The notes: generated by a model from the sequence alone, not told the origin. A stretch of DNA of 64,000 nucleotides from Arthrobacter sp. ISL-30 (GCF_018613855.1 NZ_JAGGPK010000020.1:1-64000), one strand, 5' to 3'. Shown: positions 54,701-64,000, counted from the first letter of the stretch. Program-made: numbers and translations.

Positions 54701-56074
54701 TTAGAACTTCACGGCGGCGGGATCGTCGCTGGGGACAACCTCGCCCGCTTCTTCGGCTTCCGCCTCCGGAGCTGCTTCTTCGCTACCGGGACGGACAAAG
54801 TCGCTGAGGTCGACCTTGTTGCCTTCGGTGTCCACAACCTCGGCCTGGCCCAGGACAACTGCCAGGGCCTTCCGACGACGAACCTCGGAAACCATCATGG
54901 GAACCTGGCCGCTCTGGTCAATGATCTGGGCGAACTGGTTCGGGTCCATGCCGTACTGGCTGGCGGTGCTGACGATGTAGTCGATCAGCTCGTTCTGGCT
55001 GACGCCCACTTCTTCCTTGTCCGCAATGGCGTCGAGAATGATCTCGTTCTGGAACGCGCGCTCGGTGTTGGCCTTGACCTCGGCGCGGTGCTCCTCGGTG
55101 TCGTGGTCACCTTCGCCGTGGGCGTTCTCCGGGTTGAAGTGCGCCTCGATCTGCTCGGCGACGACGGACTCCGGCACGGGAACCTCGATGAGCTCAACGA
55201 GCTTGTCCAGGACCTTGTCGCGGGCCTCTACGCCCTGGTTGACGACCTTGGACTCGGCGGCCTGCTTGGCGAGGTCCTCGCGGAGCTCAGCCAGGGTATC
55301 GAACTCCGATGCCAGCTGGGCGAAGTCGTCGTCGGCCTCGGGCAGCTCGCGCTCCTTGACGGCCTTGACTACGACCTTGACCTGGGCTGCCTCGCCGGCG
55401 TGCTCGCCGCCGACAAGGGTGGTGTCGAAAATGGCTTCCTCGTCTACGGAAAGTCCGGCGACGGCTTCGTCGAGGCCTTCCAGCATGGTGCCGGCGCCGA
55501 CCTGGTAGGACAGGCCGGTGGCGGAGTCGACCTCTTCACCGTCGATAGTGGCGGTGATGTCGATGGTCAGGAAGTCATCGGTCTGCGCGGGGCGGTCGAC
55601 CGGCTTCAGGGTGCCGAAGCGGCCGCGGAGCTCGTCGAGGGCCTTGTCGACGTCGGCGTCGGAGGACTCAGCAGCAGCGACCTCGACCTTGATGCCGGCG
55701 TAGTCTGGCAGTTCGATCTCGGGACGGACGTCCAGCTCGACCTGGAACTTGAGCTCGCCATCGGTTGCGGAAGGATCCGGAACCTCCGTGATCTCAACCT
55801 CAGGGCGGCTGAGCGGGCGGATGCCGGTCTCCTGGACAGCGGCCTGGTACCAGCCGTTGAGGCCGTCGTTGATAGCAGTCTCCAGGACATAGCCGCGACC
55901 AACGCGCTGGTCGACAATCTTGGCGGGAACCTTGCCCTTGCGGAACCCGGGAACCTGGATCTGCGAAGCAACGGTCTTGTAAGCGGCATCGATGCTCGGC
56001 TTCAGTTCCTCAAAGGGAACCTCGACGTTGAGCTTGACGCGCGTGGCGGTGAGGTTCTCGACAGCGCTCTTCAC
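54701..56074 (-). CDS. tig: Trigger factor (ribosome-associated chaperone)
   Basis: A 457-residue peptidyl-prolyl isomerase and chaperone. The N-terminal ribosome-binding domain has the exit-tunnel signature [14 protein letters not shown]. The FKBP domain is at about 160-240 ([20 protein letters not shown]). The helical C-terminal domain ends in an acidic Glu/Ala tail ([14 protein letters not shown]). It lies upstream of the clpP genes on the same strand, the common tig-clpP-clpX order, but a terminator separates them. Confidence 0.97.
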   Translation of the reverse strand: MKSAVENLTATRVKLNVEVPFEELKPSIDAAYKTVASQIQVPGFRKGKVPAKIVDQRVGRGYVLETAINDGLNGWYQAAVQETGIRPLSRPEVEITEVPDPSATDGELKFQVELDVRPEIELPDYAGIKVEVAAAESSDADVDKALDELRGRFGTLKPVDRPAQTDDFLTIDITATIDGEEVDSATGLSYQVGAGTMLEGLDEAVAGLSVDEEAIFDTTLVGGEHAGEAAQVKVVVKAVKERELPEADDDFAQLASEFDTLAELREDLAKQAAESKVVNQGVEARDKVLDKLVELIEVPVPESVVAEQIEAHFNPENAHGEGDHDTEEHRAEVKANTERAFQNEIILDAIADKEEVGVSQNELIDYIVSTASQYGMDPNQFAQIIDQSGQVPMMVSEVRRRKALAVVLGQAEVVDTEGNKVDLSDFVRPGSEEAAPEAEAEEAGEVVPSDDPAAVKF

Positions 56075-56143
56075 AGTCTAAGTACTCCTGGTTTTGTGGG
56101 ATGGGGTTCTGCCGTGTTGCGGATATCCGGAACTGACACAGAG

Positions 56144-56218
56144 TCGGGGTGACAGGATTTGAACCTGCGACTTCCTGCTCCCAAAGCAGGTGCTCTAGCC
56201 AAGCTGAGCTACACCCCG
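56144..56218 (-). tRNA. tRNA-Pro (TGG)
   Basis: The reverse strand gives a complete cloverleaf: acceptor CGGGGTG/CACCCCG, anticodon stem CCTGC/GCAGG with loop TTTGGGA (anticodon TGG), and T-arm GCAGGTTCAAATCCTGT. The 3' CCA is not encoded. It lies upstream of tig. Confidence 0.96.
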
Positions 56219-56368
56219 TGAATGCACAGGACAGTCTACGGCCAAGGGGCGTCGAATGCACATTTGACACTTGGCACCAGAATTAGGTTTAGTTATATCC
56301 GGCTTGAACAAGCCACCGGAAAACTCCCGGTAAGATCAGAAGCACCACGAGGTGTTCAGGATCATCCC

Positions 56369-56442
56369 GGGGACGTAGCTCAATGGTAGAGCCTCAGTCT
56401 TCCAAACTGATTACGCGGGTTCGATTCCCGTCGTCCCCTCCA
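56369..56442 (+). tRNA. tRNA-Gly (TCC)
   Basis: Acceptor GGGGACG/CGTCCCC, D-arm AGCTCAATGGTAGAGC, anticodon stem TCAGT/ACTGA with loop CTTCCAA (anticodon TCC), T-arm CGGGTTCGATTCCCG. The 3' CCA is encoded. It has its own terminator 16 bp downstream. Confidence 0.96.
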
Positions 56443-56458
56443 CTAAGAAATGAATGAG

Positions 56459-56490
56459 ACTGAAGGCCCCCGAGTCCGGGGGCCTTCAGT
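56459..56490. terminator. Terminator after tRNA-Gly, shared with the glycosylase gene
   Basis: A 14-bp perfect stem ACTGAAGGCCCCCG/CGGGGGCCTTCAGT with a 4-nt loop. It lies between the plus-strand tRNA and the minus-strand glycosylase, so it probably serves both. Confidence 0.88.
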
Positions 56491-56514
56491 CGTTCTCGTT
56501 GATAGTCGTAGTCC

Positions 56515-57402
56515 TCAGCTCTGGCAGCCCGGGCACCAGTACAGCTTTCGTGCTCCAATCTCCGCCAGGCCGACGGTTGTGCCGCAGCGGCGGCACGGCA
56601 AGCCTTGCCGCTTGTAGACGTAGTGCGCTTCCTCGCCACGCGCTCCCTCCGGCCTTTCAGACCAGAACGTCGCCGGCGTCGTCACAATCCGGCCGCTCCG
56701 GACGCCGTCGGACATGAGTTCCACGGTGTCGTCCCAGAGCAGCCCGGCCGATTCCGCCGACAATGACTCGCCGGGCAGCCAGGGATCGATGCCCTGCCTG
56801 AACAGGACCTCGGCGCGGTAGATATTTCCCACACCGGCCAGGACCGATTGATCCATCAGCAATAGCGCGACGGCGGTGCGGCGCCTCGTTACGCGTCGGA
56901 CGAACTCTTCGCGGTCCCCCGGCATGTTGCGTAAGGGGTCCGGCCCCAGGCGGCCCAGCACGGTGGCGGCCTCCGCCTCGGAGATAGCGGCACACGTGGT
57001 AGCGCCGCGAAGGTCAGCCCAGCCATGATCAGAGACAAGCCGGACCCGCACCGCGCCCACCGGATCGGGTGGACCTGAATAGGTGGCCACAATCGTGCCG
57101 GCAGGCAGCTCCCGCTCGCCGATCCTTCGCGGCGCGCCAATGCTCGAAGCCCCTTGGAAGGTGTGGTCCCCGCCGAAGCTCCATGCGCCGTAAAGTCCTA
57201 GGTGCACATGCAGGATCAACGCGTGTTCAAAGCGCAGGAACAGCTGCTTCCCATGCGCGGTGCTTTCCGCAAGGACGTGATCGTCCAAGAGGGCCGCACC
57301 TGACGCGAAGCGCCCCTGCGGGCTGCTCACACGGAGGCGCCGGCCAACGAAGACGTCCTGGAACTGGCGCGCCAGGCGGTGGATGGAGTGTCCTTCAGGC
57401 AA
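56515..57402 (-). CDS. Fpg/Nei-family DNA glycosylase, Nei2-like
   Basis: A 295-residue base-excision repair enzyme. The N-terminus is MPEGHSIHRLARQF, with catalytic Pro2 and Glu3; HSIHRLA points to the actinobacterial Nei2 (endonuclease VIII) subgroup, not MutM. A helix-two-turn-helix lies around 175-235 (LLMDQSVLAGVGNIYRAEVL). The C-terminal zinc finger is CRRCG...YWCPGCQ. It removes oxidised bases. It is 13 bp downstream of rpiB and probably co-transcribed. Confidence 0.92.
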   Translation of the reverse strand: MPEGHSIHRLARQFQDVFVGRRLRVSSPQGRFASGAALLDDHVLAESTAHGKQLFLRFEHALILHVHLGLYGAWSFGGDHTFQGASSIGAPRRIGERELPAGTIVATYSGPPDPVGAVRVRLVSDHGWADLRGATTCAAISEAEAATVLGRLGPDPLRNMPGDREEFVRRVTRRRTAVALLLMDQSVLAGVGNIYRAEVLFRQGIDPWLPGESLSAESAGLLWDDTVELMSDGVRSGRIVTTPATFWSERPEGARGEEAHYVYKRQGLPCRRCGTTVGLAEIGARKLYWCPGCQS

Positions 57403-57415
57403 GAGCGGACGTCCC

Positions 57416-57898
57416 TTAGGCGATTACTTCGCCGGTAGTTTCGTATGCCGCGATCTTGCCGATGCGGCGAATATGGCGTTCGTCGTTGCTGAAGGGCTCA
57501 TTCAGGAAGGCCTCGATCAGTTCAGTGGCCTCCTCGACGCTGTGCTGCCGGCCACCGACGGCGACGACATTGGCATCGTTGTGCTCGCGGGCAAGCTTGG
57601 CCGTTGACAGGTTCCAGGCGAGCGCCGCGCGCACACCCTTGACCTTGTTTGCCGCGATCTGTTCGCCGTTGCCCGAACCACCCAGGACGATGCCGAGGGC
57701 GTGCACTCCGGCCTGCTGGTCAGCAACCACTGCCAGGCCTGCATTGATGCAGAAGGACGGGTAGTCATCCAGCGCGTCGTACTCCTTAGGACCATGATCA
57801 ACCACTTCGTAGCCCTTTGAAGTCAGGTGCTTTACCAGGTGGGCGCTCAGCTCCATGCCGGCGTGGTCCGTGGCAATGTGGACGCGAGGTGTGGTCAC
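57416..57898 (-). CDS. rpiB: Ribose-5-phosphate isomerase B
   Basis: A 160-residue RpiB/LacA-family enzyme interconverting ribulose- and ribose-5-phosphate in the pentose phosphate pathway. IATDHAGMELSAHLVKHL is the N-terminal strand-helix, and GIVLGGSGNGEQIAANKVKG carries the active-site loop (Ser/Gly in place of Cys, as in actinobacterial RpiB). REHNDANVVAVGGRQ is the third block. It starts 72 bp after the DUF1648 gene. Confidence 0.95.
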   Translation of the reverse strand: MTTPRVHIATDHAGMELSAHLVKHLTSKGYEVVDHGPKEYDALDDYPSFCINAGLAVVADQQAGVHALGIVLGGSGNGEQIAANKVKGVRAALAWNLSTAKLAREHNDANVVAVGGRQHSVEEATELIEAFLNEPFSNDERHIRRIGKIAAYETTGEVIA

Positions 57899-57970
57899 GG
57901 GAAGTCCATTCAGTCGGCGCGCCTGAACGGCATGGCCGGGCGCGTTCGTTAGGGGGTCGGTCCTAGATTA

Positions 57971-58972
57971 CTAGGACTCCGGTGGCCGACCATCCCGCTG
58001 CGCCCTCGCTGCGATTCTGTTAAGGAGTGAGGCCAGTTTGTCCGCGGTGGCGGCGGTGCCGGCGCTGAGAGCGATCCGGCGGCCATTGACCCGTCGGACA
58101 ACGACGGCGGGTCCGCTGCTGACCAGCATGGCAGTGGACCCATCATGGTGCCGGAAGCCCCAGCCACCAAAATCGGCAGCCTTGACGTCTGCGGCCGACG
58201 CCCCGGCAATGTCCCGCGCGGGCACGTCCAGCACCCGCAGTGCGCCGGCAACAAAGACCTGCAACCCGGAACGGTCTGCCCTGACACGCGCGAACAGGAA
58301 TGCTGCACCGATGACGGCAGCGGCCACAACCACGACAGCCAGCCAAGGCACTGCTATGGCGATCAACGCGGCGGGGAAAAGCGACGCAACGCAGATCATG
58401 ACAAACACTGAACTGCGTGCATGGACCCAGAGCTTGATGGAGTCTTCGGCCAGTCCCGGATCCGAATTCAGGGCGAGTTCCGTCTCAAGGGCGCGGTCGT
58501 CCTCGGGCGTCCACCGGTCGTCGGGCTTGAAGGCAAACATCATGACGACGCCGAGTCCCAGTGCAGCCCCGCAGCCCAGCCCCAGGACTGTCAGGTCCAC
58601 CCGGGATTCCCGGGCATCCGCCAGGCCTGCCTGCCCTACGAGCCCGGCAGCCAGGACGGAGGTCATGAACAGGCTCGCCATGAGTCCGAGGCCCATCATG
58701 ATCCGGCGCATGATGACCGGCCGGGCTATCGGGACTGCCTGGCCAAAGATTGCCCAGCCAACCGCGGTGATTAACGCTGCGCCTCCCCCAACATAGACGC
58801 CGAACGGGGCAAAGGCGCTGCCGCCGTCGGCGTTCCAGCCAATGGCCAGGGGGTCCGGCAGGTCCCCGCGAAGGAGCAGCGCGCAACCGGCGAAGGCCGC
58901 CGCGAGAAGGAGGGGAAACGTCACCGCAAAGCGGAGCGCCCTGACATCCAAAGAGTCGCGGAAGGTGCCCAT
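57971..58972 (-). CDS. DUF1648-containing multi-pass membrane protein
   Basis: A 333-residue protein with an N-terminal DUF1648 region (DLPDPLAIGWNADGG and flanking helices), about six membrane segments between 15 and 235, and a soluble C-terminal domain of about 100 residues (SGLQVFVAGALRVLDVPARD) that looks PH-like. The function is unknown. It is divergent from pepN with 135 bp between. Confidence 0.72.
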   Translation of the reverse strand: MGTFRDSLDVRALRFAVTFPLLLAAAFAGCALLLRGDLPDPLAIGWNADGGSAFAPFGVYVGGGAALITAVGWAIFGQAVPIARPVIMRRIMMGLGLMASLFMTSVLAAGLVGQAGLADARESRVDLTVLGLGCGAALGLGVVMMFAFKPDDRWTPEDDRALETELALNSDPGLAEDSIKLWVHARSSVFVMICVASLFPAALIAIAVPWLAVVVVAAAVIGAAFLFARVRADRSGLQVFVAGALRVLDVPARDIAGASAADVKAADFGGWGFRHHDGSTAMLVSSGPAVVVRRVNGRRIALSAGTAATADKLASLLNRIAARAQRDGRPPES

Positions 58973-59107
58973 GCTCTAACGCTACGCCTGTCCGCGACAC
59001 TGTGGTCCATCGTCCTTGCCAAAGGCTTTTCGAGTGAAAGAATGGCCAAACAGTGCCGGAAGCGGCTGCAGCCGTCCGGCAATCCAAACCCATCTGGAGG
59101 CACCACC

Positions 59108-61687
59108 TTGCCAGGCCTGAATCTGACGCGTACCGAGGCCAGGGAACGCGCCGCGCTGCTGGACGTTGCATCGTATGACGTCACCCTCGACCTCACCAAG
59201 GGCCCGGAAGTCTTTGGTTCCACCACTGTTGTCCGTTTCAGCGCCGAACCGGGCTCCAGCAGTTTCATCGATGCGATCACCAGGACCGTACACAAAGTGG
59301 TGCTCAACGGCGAGGAACTGGATCCCTCCACAGTTTCCGACGGCGTTCGTATCCAGCTTCCCGGCCTCGCCGCAGACAACGAGCTCACCGTGGTGGCTGA
59401 TGCGCCCTACATGAACACCGGTGAGGGACTGCACCGCTTCGTGGACCCTGTGGACAATGAGGTGTACTTGTACACGCAATTCGAGGTTCCCGACTCCCGG
59501 CGGATGTTCGCCGTCTTCGAGCAGCCGGACCTCAAGGGGACGTTCAGGTTTACCGTCACCGCCCCCGCACACTGGGACGTTATTTCCAACTCCCCCACTC
59601 CTGTCCCCGTCGAAGCAGAGCCGAGCCCCGACGGCGGTGCGCGCTCCACGTGGTCATTCCCACCGACTCCGCGACTGTCCTCCTACGTCACGGCCCTGAT
59701 CGCCGGTCCCTACCAGTCCGTACGCAGCGAGGTCACCAGTTCGGACGGCCGGGTCATCCCCTTGGGCGTCTTTGCCCGCAAATCGCTGATGCAGTACCTG
59801 GATGCCGAGAACATTTTCAGGCTCACCCGGGAGGGCTTCGAATTCTTTGAAGCCCAGTTCGGGTTCCCCTACCCCTTCGAAAAATACGACCAGCTGTTCG
59901 TGCCGGAGTTCAACGCCGGAGCGATGGAAAATGCCGGCGCCGTGACCATCCTGGAAGGCTACGTCTTCCGCGGCAAGGTCACTGAAGCACAGGTGGAACG
60001 TCGGGCCATCACGGTGCTCCACGAATTGGCCCACATGTGGTTTGGCGACCTTGTGACGATGCGCTGGTGGAACGACCTGTGGCTCAACGAATCATTCGCG
60101 GAATACATGTCCCACCTGGCGGCGGTCGAGAAAACGGAGTTCGACAGGGCCTGGACCACGTTCGCCTCCGTGGAAAAATCCTGGGCCTACAAGCAGGACC
60201 AGCTGCCTACAACGCACCCGATCTTCGCGGAAATCAACAACCTACAGGACGTAGAAGTCAACTTTGACGGCATCACCTATGCCAAAGGCGCTTCGGTTCT
60301 TCGCCAGCTGGTGGCGTGGGTGGGACAGGATCAGTTCATGGCCGGTGTGCGTGAGTACTTCAAGAAGCATGCCTGGAGCAACACGGAACTCAGCGACCTC
60401 CTGGTGGAACTCGAAAAGGCCAGTGGTCGCGACCTGGATCATTGGGGCGCCATTTGGCTGGAGACTGCGGGCGTGAACACCCTCGCGCCGGAACTGGATG
60501 TCGACGCCGATGGCATTATCCGGTCCTTCGCCATCCTCCAGTCAGCTATCGAGGACCAGCCCACGCTCCGTCCCCATCGCCTCGCCGTCGGCTTCTACGA
60601 GCTCTCCGGCGAAGGGAGGCTGGAACGCGTGCATCGCGAAGAGCTGGACGTCGACGGTCCCCGGACAGAGGTTCCCGCCCTCATGGGATTGAAGCGTCCC
60701 GACCTCATCCTGCTCAACGACGACGACCTCGCCTACGCCAAGGTCCGCCTGGACCCGGCGTCCTGGGCTACTGCGAAGGAACACCTGAAGCATTTTGCCG
60801 CGAGCCTTCCTCGCACCCTCGTCTGGGGCTCGGCCTGGGATGCGGCGCGCGACGGCGAAACGCCCGCCCGCGGCTATGTGGAACTCATCCTGGCCAACAT
60901 CGCACACGAGACGGATTCGTCCGTGATCCTCGTCCAGTTGCGCCAACTCGCAACCACCCTGACGTACTACGTTGCGGAGGAGCACCGGGAAGCCACCATC
61001 GTCTCCGCCGGCGACAAATTGTGGGAGCTGGCCTCCGCGGCAGAAGCCGGCTCAGATGCCCAGCTGCAGTTCGTCAAGTCCTACGCCCTCCTGGCCCGCA
61101 GCAGCAGTCAACTGGATACCGTCGAGGGCCTGTTGACCGGCAGCTCGCCCTTGCAGGGACTGGCGGTGGAACAGGATCTGCGTTGGGAGCTGCTCACCTC
61201 GCTCGTGGTGGGGGGCCGCTACGGCCAGGAACACATCGACGCCGAGCTCGAACAGGACAACACGTCCAATGGACAGAATGCTGCAGCCCAGGCAAAGGCC
61301 GCCATTCCAACTCCGGAGGCCAAGGCCGCTGCCTGGGAGTCCATCGTGGTGAAGGGCGAGCTTTCCAATGCCCTTCAAGGCTCGGCAGTCACGGGATTCA
61401 CGCGGGTCCTGGATACGAGCCTGCTGGAGCCATACTCAGAGAAGTATTTTGAAGCAGTGCCGGGCATCGTTGCCACCCGCACGCACGCGCTCGCCCAGCA
61501 GATCGTCGTCGGGCTCTATCCCTCGCAGCTCACCAGGCAGGCAACCGTGGACCGGACCGACGGCTTCCTGGCGGGCCTCCCGCCGGAAAGCACAGCGTTG
61601 CGGCGCATGATGCTGGAAAACCGCGACGGCGTAGCGCGCGCCTTGAGGGCCAGGGCCATCGACGCCGAAGGCGGGACATCACAATGA
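59108..61687 (+). CDS. pepN: Aminopeptidase N (M1 zinc metallopeptidase)
   Basis: An 859-residue enzyme that removes N-terminal residues from peptides. The substrate motif is FNAGAMENAGAVTI, the zinc site is VLHELAHMWFGD (HExxH) with the third ligand in NESFAEY. The C-terminal ERAP1-like helical domain is intact. I use the TTG at 59108 because GGAGG lies exactly 7 nt upstream and the family N-terminus PGLNLTRTEA follows; the ATG at 59042 has neither. It overlaps the OsmC gene by 4 bp. Confidence 0.96.
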   Translation: MPGLNLTRTEARERAALLDVASYDVTLDLTKGPEVFGSTTVVRFSAEPGSSSFIDAITRTVHKVVLNGEELDPSTVSDGVRIQLPGLAADNELTVVADAPYMNTGEGLHRFVDPVDNEVYLYTQFEVPDSRRMFAVFEQPDLKGTFRFTVTAPAHWDVISNSPTPVPVEAEPSPDGGARSTWSFPPTPRLSSYVTALIAGPYQSVRSEVTSSDGRVIPLGVFARKSLMQYLDAENIFRLTREGFEFFEAQFGFPYPFEKYDQLFVPEFNAGAMENAGAVTILEGYVFRGKVTEAQVERRAITVLHELAHMWFGDLVTMRWWNDLWLNESFAEYMSHLAAVEKTEFDRAWTTFASVEKSWAYKQDQLPTTHPIFAEINNLQDVEVNFDGITYAKGASVLRQLVAWVGQDQFMAGVREYFKKHAWSNTELSDLLVELEKASGRDLDHWGAIWLETAGVNTLAPELDVDADGIIRSFAILQSAIEDQPTLRPHRLAVGFYELSGEGRLERVHREELDVDGPRTEVPALMGLKRPDLILLNDDDLAYAKVRLDPASWATAKEHLKHFAASLPRTLVWGSAWDAARDGETPARGYVELILANIAHETDSSVILVQLRQLATTLTYYVAEEHREATIVSAGDKLWELASAAEAGSDAQLQFVKSYALLARSSSQLDTVEGLLTGSSPLQGLAVEQDLRWELLTSLVVGGRYGQEHIDAELEQDNTSNGQNAAAQAKAAIPTPEAKAAAWESIVVKGELSNALQGSAVTGFTRVLDTSLLEPYSEKYFEAVPGIVATRTHALAQQIVVGLYPSQLTRQATVDRTDGFLAGLPPESTALRRMMLENRDGVARALRARAIDAEGGTSQ

Positions 61688-62157
61688 GCCTGGATGAACA
61701 CCGCTATGAACTGAGCGTCCGCTGGACCGGGAATCGCGGCGACGGCACATCCTCCTATCGGGGTTACAGCCGCGACCACGACGTCGAGATCCCGGGCCTG
61801 CCTGTGCTCAAGGGCTCCGCCGACCCCACCTTCCACGGCGACCGAACCCGCTATAACCCCGAGCAGCTCCTGCTGGCAGCCTTGGCGCAGTGCCACATGC
61901 TCTCCTTCCTCCACGTCGCCGTCAAGCACGGGGTTGTGGTCACCGCCTATGAGGACTCAGCCGAGGGGCTCATGAGGCTGAACAAGGACGGCAGCGGACA
62001 GTTTGAGAATGTCACACTCAAGCCCCACGTCACTGTTGCGGATCCGGCACAGCTGGAAAAGCTGCCCGAGCTGCACCATGAGGCCAACAAGGTCTGTTTC
62101 ATTGCCCGCAGTGTGAACTTCCCGGTCCGGCATGAAGCCACCGCGTCATCCGGCTAG
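61684..62157 (+). CDS. OsmC-family peroxiredoxin-like protein
   Basis: A 157-residue OsmC/Ohr-like protein. The two redox cysteines are in ALAQCHMLSFLHVA and NKVCFIARSVN. FHGDRTRYNPEQLLLAAL is the conserved strand. It probably reduces organic or fatty-acid hydroperoxides; the reductant is unknown. The ATGA overlap with pepN implies translational coupling. Confidence 0.92.
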   Translation: MSLDEHRYELSVRWTGNRGDGTSSYRGYSRDHDVEIPGLPVLKGSADPTFHGDRTRYNPEQLLLAALAQCHMLSFLHVAVKHGVVVTAYEDSAEGLMRLNKDGSGQFENVTLKPHVTVADPAQLEKLPELHHEANKVCFIARSVNFPVRHEATASSG

Positions 62158-62169
62158 ACGCCTGCGCCT

Positions 62170-62202
62170 GGTCTAATCCCCTGCGGGGGTCTAATCCCCT
62201 GC
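62170..62202. repeat. 15-bp direct repeat across a stop codon
   Basis: GGTCTAATCCCCTGC occurs at 62170-62184 and 62188-62202, a period of 18 bp. The second copy holds the stop codon (TAG) of the minus-strand gene at 62191, and the first supplies a spare one 18 bp on. Confidence 0.85.
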
Positions 62203-63189
62203 CGGCGCGGATGCCAGCAGTTCCCCGACCAGCCGGGCCTCTGTCAGCGGGCTCAGCCCTGCTTTCCGCTCCCTGTCCAGGCCGCGCTGCCGTTCATCAG
62301 CCAGCGTGTCGCGGAGCGTTTCCTGCCAGGGGCGCAGGGTAAGGCCCGCATCCAGGGCGGCCGTATTGGCGCGGGCACAAAAGCCGTCGTGATTGGGCGG
62401 CAGCCAGAGAGGCAGGGAGTCAGGCCCCGACCAGTACTCCACGCCATGGCTCTGCAACCAATCCTCTCCGGCAACGACGACGTCCCCCGGCGGGCCTGCC
62501 TGGATCCTCGCCTCATCGATATATTCCCCAAAGGGCACCACTTCGCCGACGGCGTTGAAGGTGCCCACGATTCCTTGCTCCGCCGCCTTCAGGATCCAGG
62601 CGGCGAGGTCCCGAACGTCGATGACCTGTGTCGGGAAATCCGGGATGTCGGGAAGCAGGACGGTGTCCTCATTGCGGGCAAAACGCGCGGGCCAATATCC
62701 GTAGCGATCGCTGGCGTCCCCCTGCCCGGCGATCAGCCCGGCCCGGCAGATGTGCGCCTTCGCGCCGACGAGCTCGCGGCTGGCAAGTTCTATGGCCACT
62801 TTTGCTTCCCCATAACGCTCCGGGGTAAACGGAACAGTTGCCGGAAGCGGCTCAAGGAGAGCTGTGTCTTCGTCGGAGCCGACGATTGAATGGTCCGCAT
62901 ACACGGAGCAGCTGGAGACGAACGTCCAGTGCCTTGTGCGGTCTGCCAATGCCCGGAGCGCGCCGCGCGCCTGGGAAGGGTCACGCGCGATCTCGACGAC
63001 GGCGTCCCACTCGCCATCGGGATAGGCATCGTCTCCGACGGTGCGGTCCCGGCGCAGCCACTGCACCCCGGGCGGCGGGGAAGCCACGGATCCACGTGCA
63101 AGGCAGGTGACATTGTGTCCAGCCAGGACTGCCTGGCGTGCGACTTCAGCGGAGAGGAAGGCGGTGCCGCCCAGGATCAGGATGCGCAT
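62191..63189 (-). CDS. NAD(P)-binding epimerase/reductase-like protein (atypical SDR)
   Basis: A 332-residue Rossmann protein. The nucleotide motif is LILGGTAFLSAEVARQA. It has no classical YxxxK in full form: the active-site region reads ERYGEAKVAIELAS. It resembles NAD-dependent epimerase/dehydratase proteins of actinobacteria with unknown substrates. It converges on the pepN-OsmC pair with 33 bp between stops. Confidence 0.83.
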   Translation of the reverse strand: MRILILGGTAFLSAEVARQAVLAGHNVTCLARGSVASPPPGVQWLRRDRTVGDDAYPDGEWDAVVEIARDPSQARGALRALADRTRHWTFVSSCSVYADHSIVGSDEDTALLEPLPATVPFTPERYGEAKVAIELASRELVGAKAHICRAGLIAGQGDASDRYGYWPARFARNEDTVLLPDIPDFPTQVIDVRDLAAWILKAAEQGIVGTFNAVGEVVPFGEYIDEARIQAGPPGDVVVAGEDWLQSHGVEYWSGPDSLPLWLPPNHDGFCARANTAALDAGLTLRPWQETLRDTLADERQRGLDRERKAGLSPLTEARLVGELLASAPAGD

Positions 63190-63314
63190 GCCGCCACCCT
63201 ACGGCGATAGGGTTGGAGAGAGACAGAGCTTTCCGCGCAGGGCGAATATGACAAGTGCGAACAGGACAAGCCGGAACAAGTCGCACGAGTAAAGCAACAG
63301 GAGTACTTCCGTCT

Positions 63315-64000
63315 ATGGACACCAATGTTTCTCCCCTACCCGAAGTAGCGGCGGATGTAGCGAGAATTGATGTCGCGGGCATCCTGATTACCATCGGCGT
63401 CGGCGTGGCCGTGTGGCTCATCGCCAGCTTCATCATCGTCAGGATCACCAGGCGCGTGGCCAGTGGGAGCACGCTCTTCAAGAAGCCGCATTTCCGCTGG
63501 GTGGCTCCTGCCCTGAGGGCCCTGGACCATGAGCGGCGGGCCCAGCGTGCCGAGACCATTGGATCCCTGCTCAACAGTGTGGTTGGCGTCGTCATCGTAA
63601 CCATCGTGATCATCTATGTGCTCAAGTACTTGAATGTGGACATCACGCCGCTCCTGACGAGCGTTGGAATCCTTGGTGTCGCGATTGGCTTCGGCGCCCA
63701 GCAGTTGATCCGCGACTTCCTCGCCGGAATCTTTATCACCATCGAGGACCAATACGGGATCGGCGACGTCATCGAAACCAGCGAGGTAGTGGGTACCGTG
63801 GAATCCGTCGGGCTGAGGATCACCAGGGTCCGAGCCAACGACGGCGCCATCTGGTACCTTCGCAATGGCGAAATCCTGCGCGTGGGCAACCGGTCCCAAG
63901 GCGACTACGTTCCCCCTTCGGATGCTGAGTCGCAGGATGAATCGCAGGACGAAGACGAACCAAAGGTCGCGCCGCCCCTGAAAGCAGCTTCGCAGCCGGC
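63315..64000 (+). CDS. MscS-family mechanosensitive ion channel, 5' part
   Basis: The gene runs off the right edge; 228 codons are visible. There are membrane segments at about 17-40, 90-110 and 115-140. The pore-lining and beta-domain block GVAIGFGAQQLIRDFLAGIF is followed by TIEDQYGIGDVIE, the MscS signature. The visible end is an acidic Glu/Asp/Gln-rich stretch. It releases solutes under hypo-osmotic shock. AGGAG lies 11 nt before the ATG. Confidence 0.92.
   Translation, partial: MDTNVSPLPEVAADVARIDVAGILITIGVGVAVWLIASFIIVRITRRVASGSTLFKKPHFRWVAPALRALDHERRAQRAETIGSLLNSVVGVVIVTIVIIYVLKYLNVDITPLLTSVGILGVAIGFGAQQLIRDFLAGIFITIEDQYGIGDVIETSEVVGTVESVGLRITRVRANDGAIWYLRNGEILRVGNRSQGDYVPPSDAESQDESQDEDEPKVAPPLKAASQP

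Overview
The window is high-GC chromosomal DNA from an actinobacterium, most likely Arthrobacter or a close relative in the Micrococcaceae. The signs are the tail of a DUF222/HNH endonuclease, a class Ib nrdHIEF operon, a mycothiol-nitroreductase-type DsbA protein, Obg/ProB/ProA/NadD/RsfS in one run, actinobacterial paired clpP genes, and a translational-type ileS T-box leader. I give about 58 protein genes, four tRNAs, and a set of leaders, terminators and short repeats. Most of it is core metabolism and housekeeping. I see no prophage, insertion sequence, CRISPR array or recognisable defence island.

Layout. 1-4.8 kb: an HNH endonuclease fragment, then the nrdHIEF ribonucleotide reductase operon (minus strand) behind a NrdR-like box. 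4.8-7.2 kb: an alpha/beta hydrolase divergent from a LysR regulator, then a DUF2004 protein. 7.2-10.9 kb: metF-metE behind a structured leader with an attenuator-like terminator. 11-16.2 kb: a six-gene MoxR/DUF58/VWA/TPR operon. 16.4-17.7 kb: a small orphan ORF and a secreted phosphoesterase. 17.7-22.1 kb: a ROK regulator leading a sugar-type ABC uptake operon that has no ATPase gene. 22.3-24.9 kb: a phosphotransferase, a DHFR-like reductase and an rRNA-type methyltransferase.

25-33.1 kb, all read on the minus strand: rplU-rpmA, obg-proB-proA, a small membrane protein, nadD, a disordered tail-anchored protein, rsfS, then two identical tRNA-Ala genes each with its own terminator. 33.4-35 kb: a ThiD-TenA fusion under a TPP riboswitch. 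35.2-38.5 kb: a large RNase E/G. 39-45.6 kb: VKOR, ndk, a DUF4233 protein, folC, and ileS with its T-box. 45.7-50.6 kb: an EEP-family protein, an SDR, a DUF488 protein and valS. 51-56.1 kb: a DsbA-family protein, clpX, clpP2, clpP1 (with a ClgR-like site) and tig. 56.1-64 kb: tRNA-Pro, tRNA-Gly, a Nei2-type glycosylase, rpiB, a DUF1648 protein, pepN, an OsmC protein, an NAD(P)-binding protein, and an MscS channel cut by the window end.

The most informative non-coding content is regulatory. It comprises the TPP riboswitch, the ileS T-box with an SD-sequestering pair, the met leader, the NrdR and ClgR sites, and a 52-bp perfect palindrome terminator. Several short tandem duplications sit exactly on gene boundaries. 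No element here is clearly a new biological system. The best candidates for something undescribed are the metF leader and the MoxR-VWA operon.
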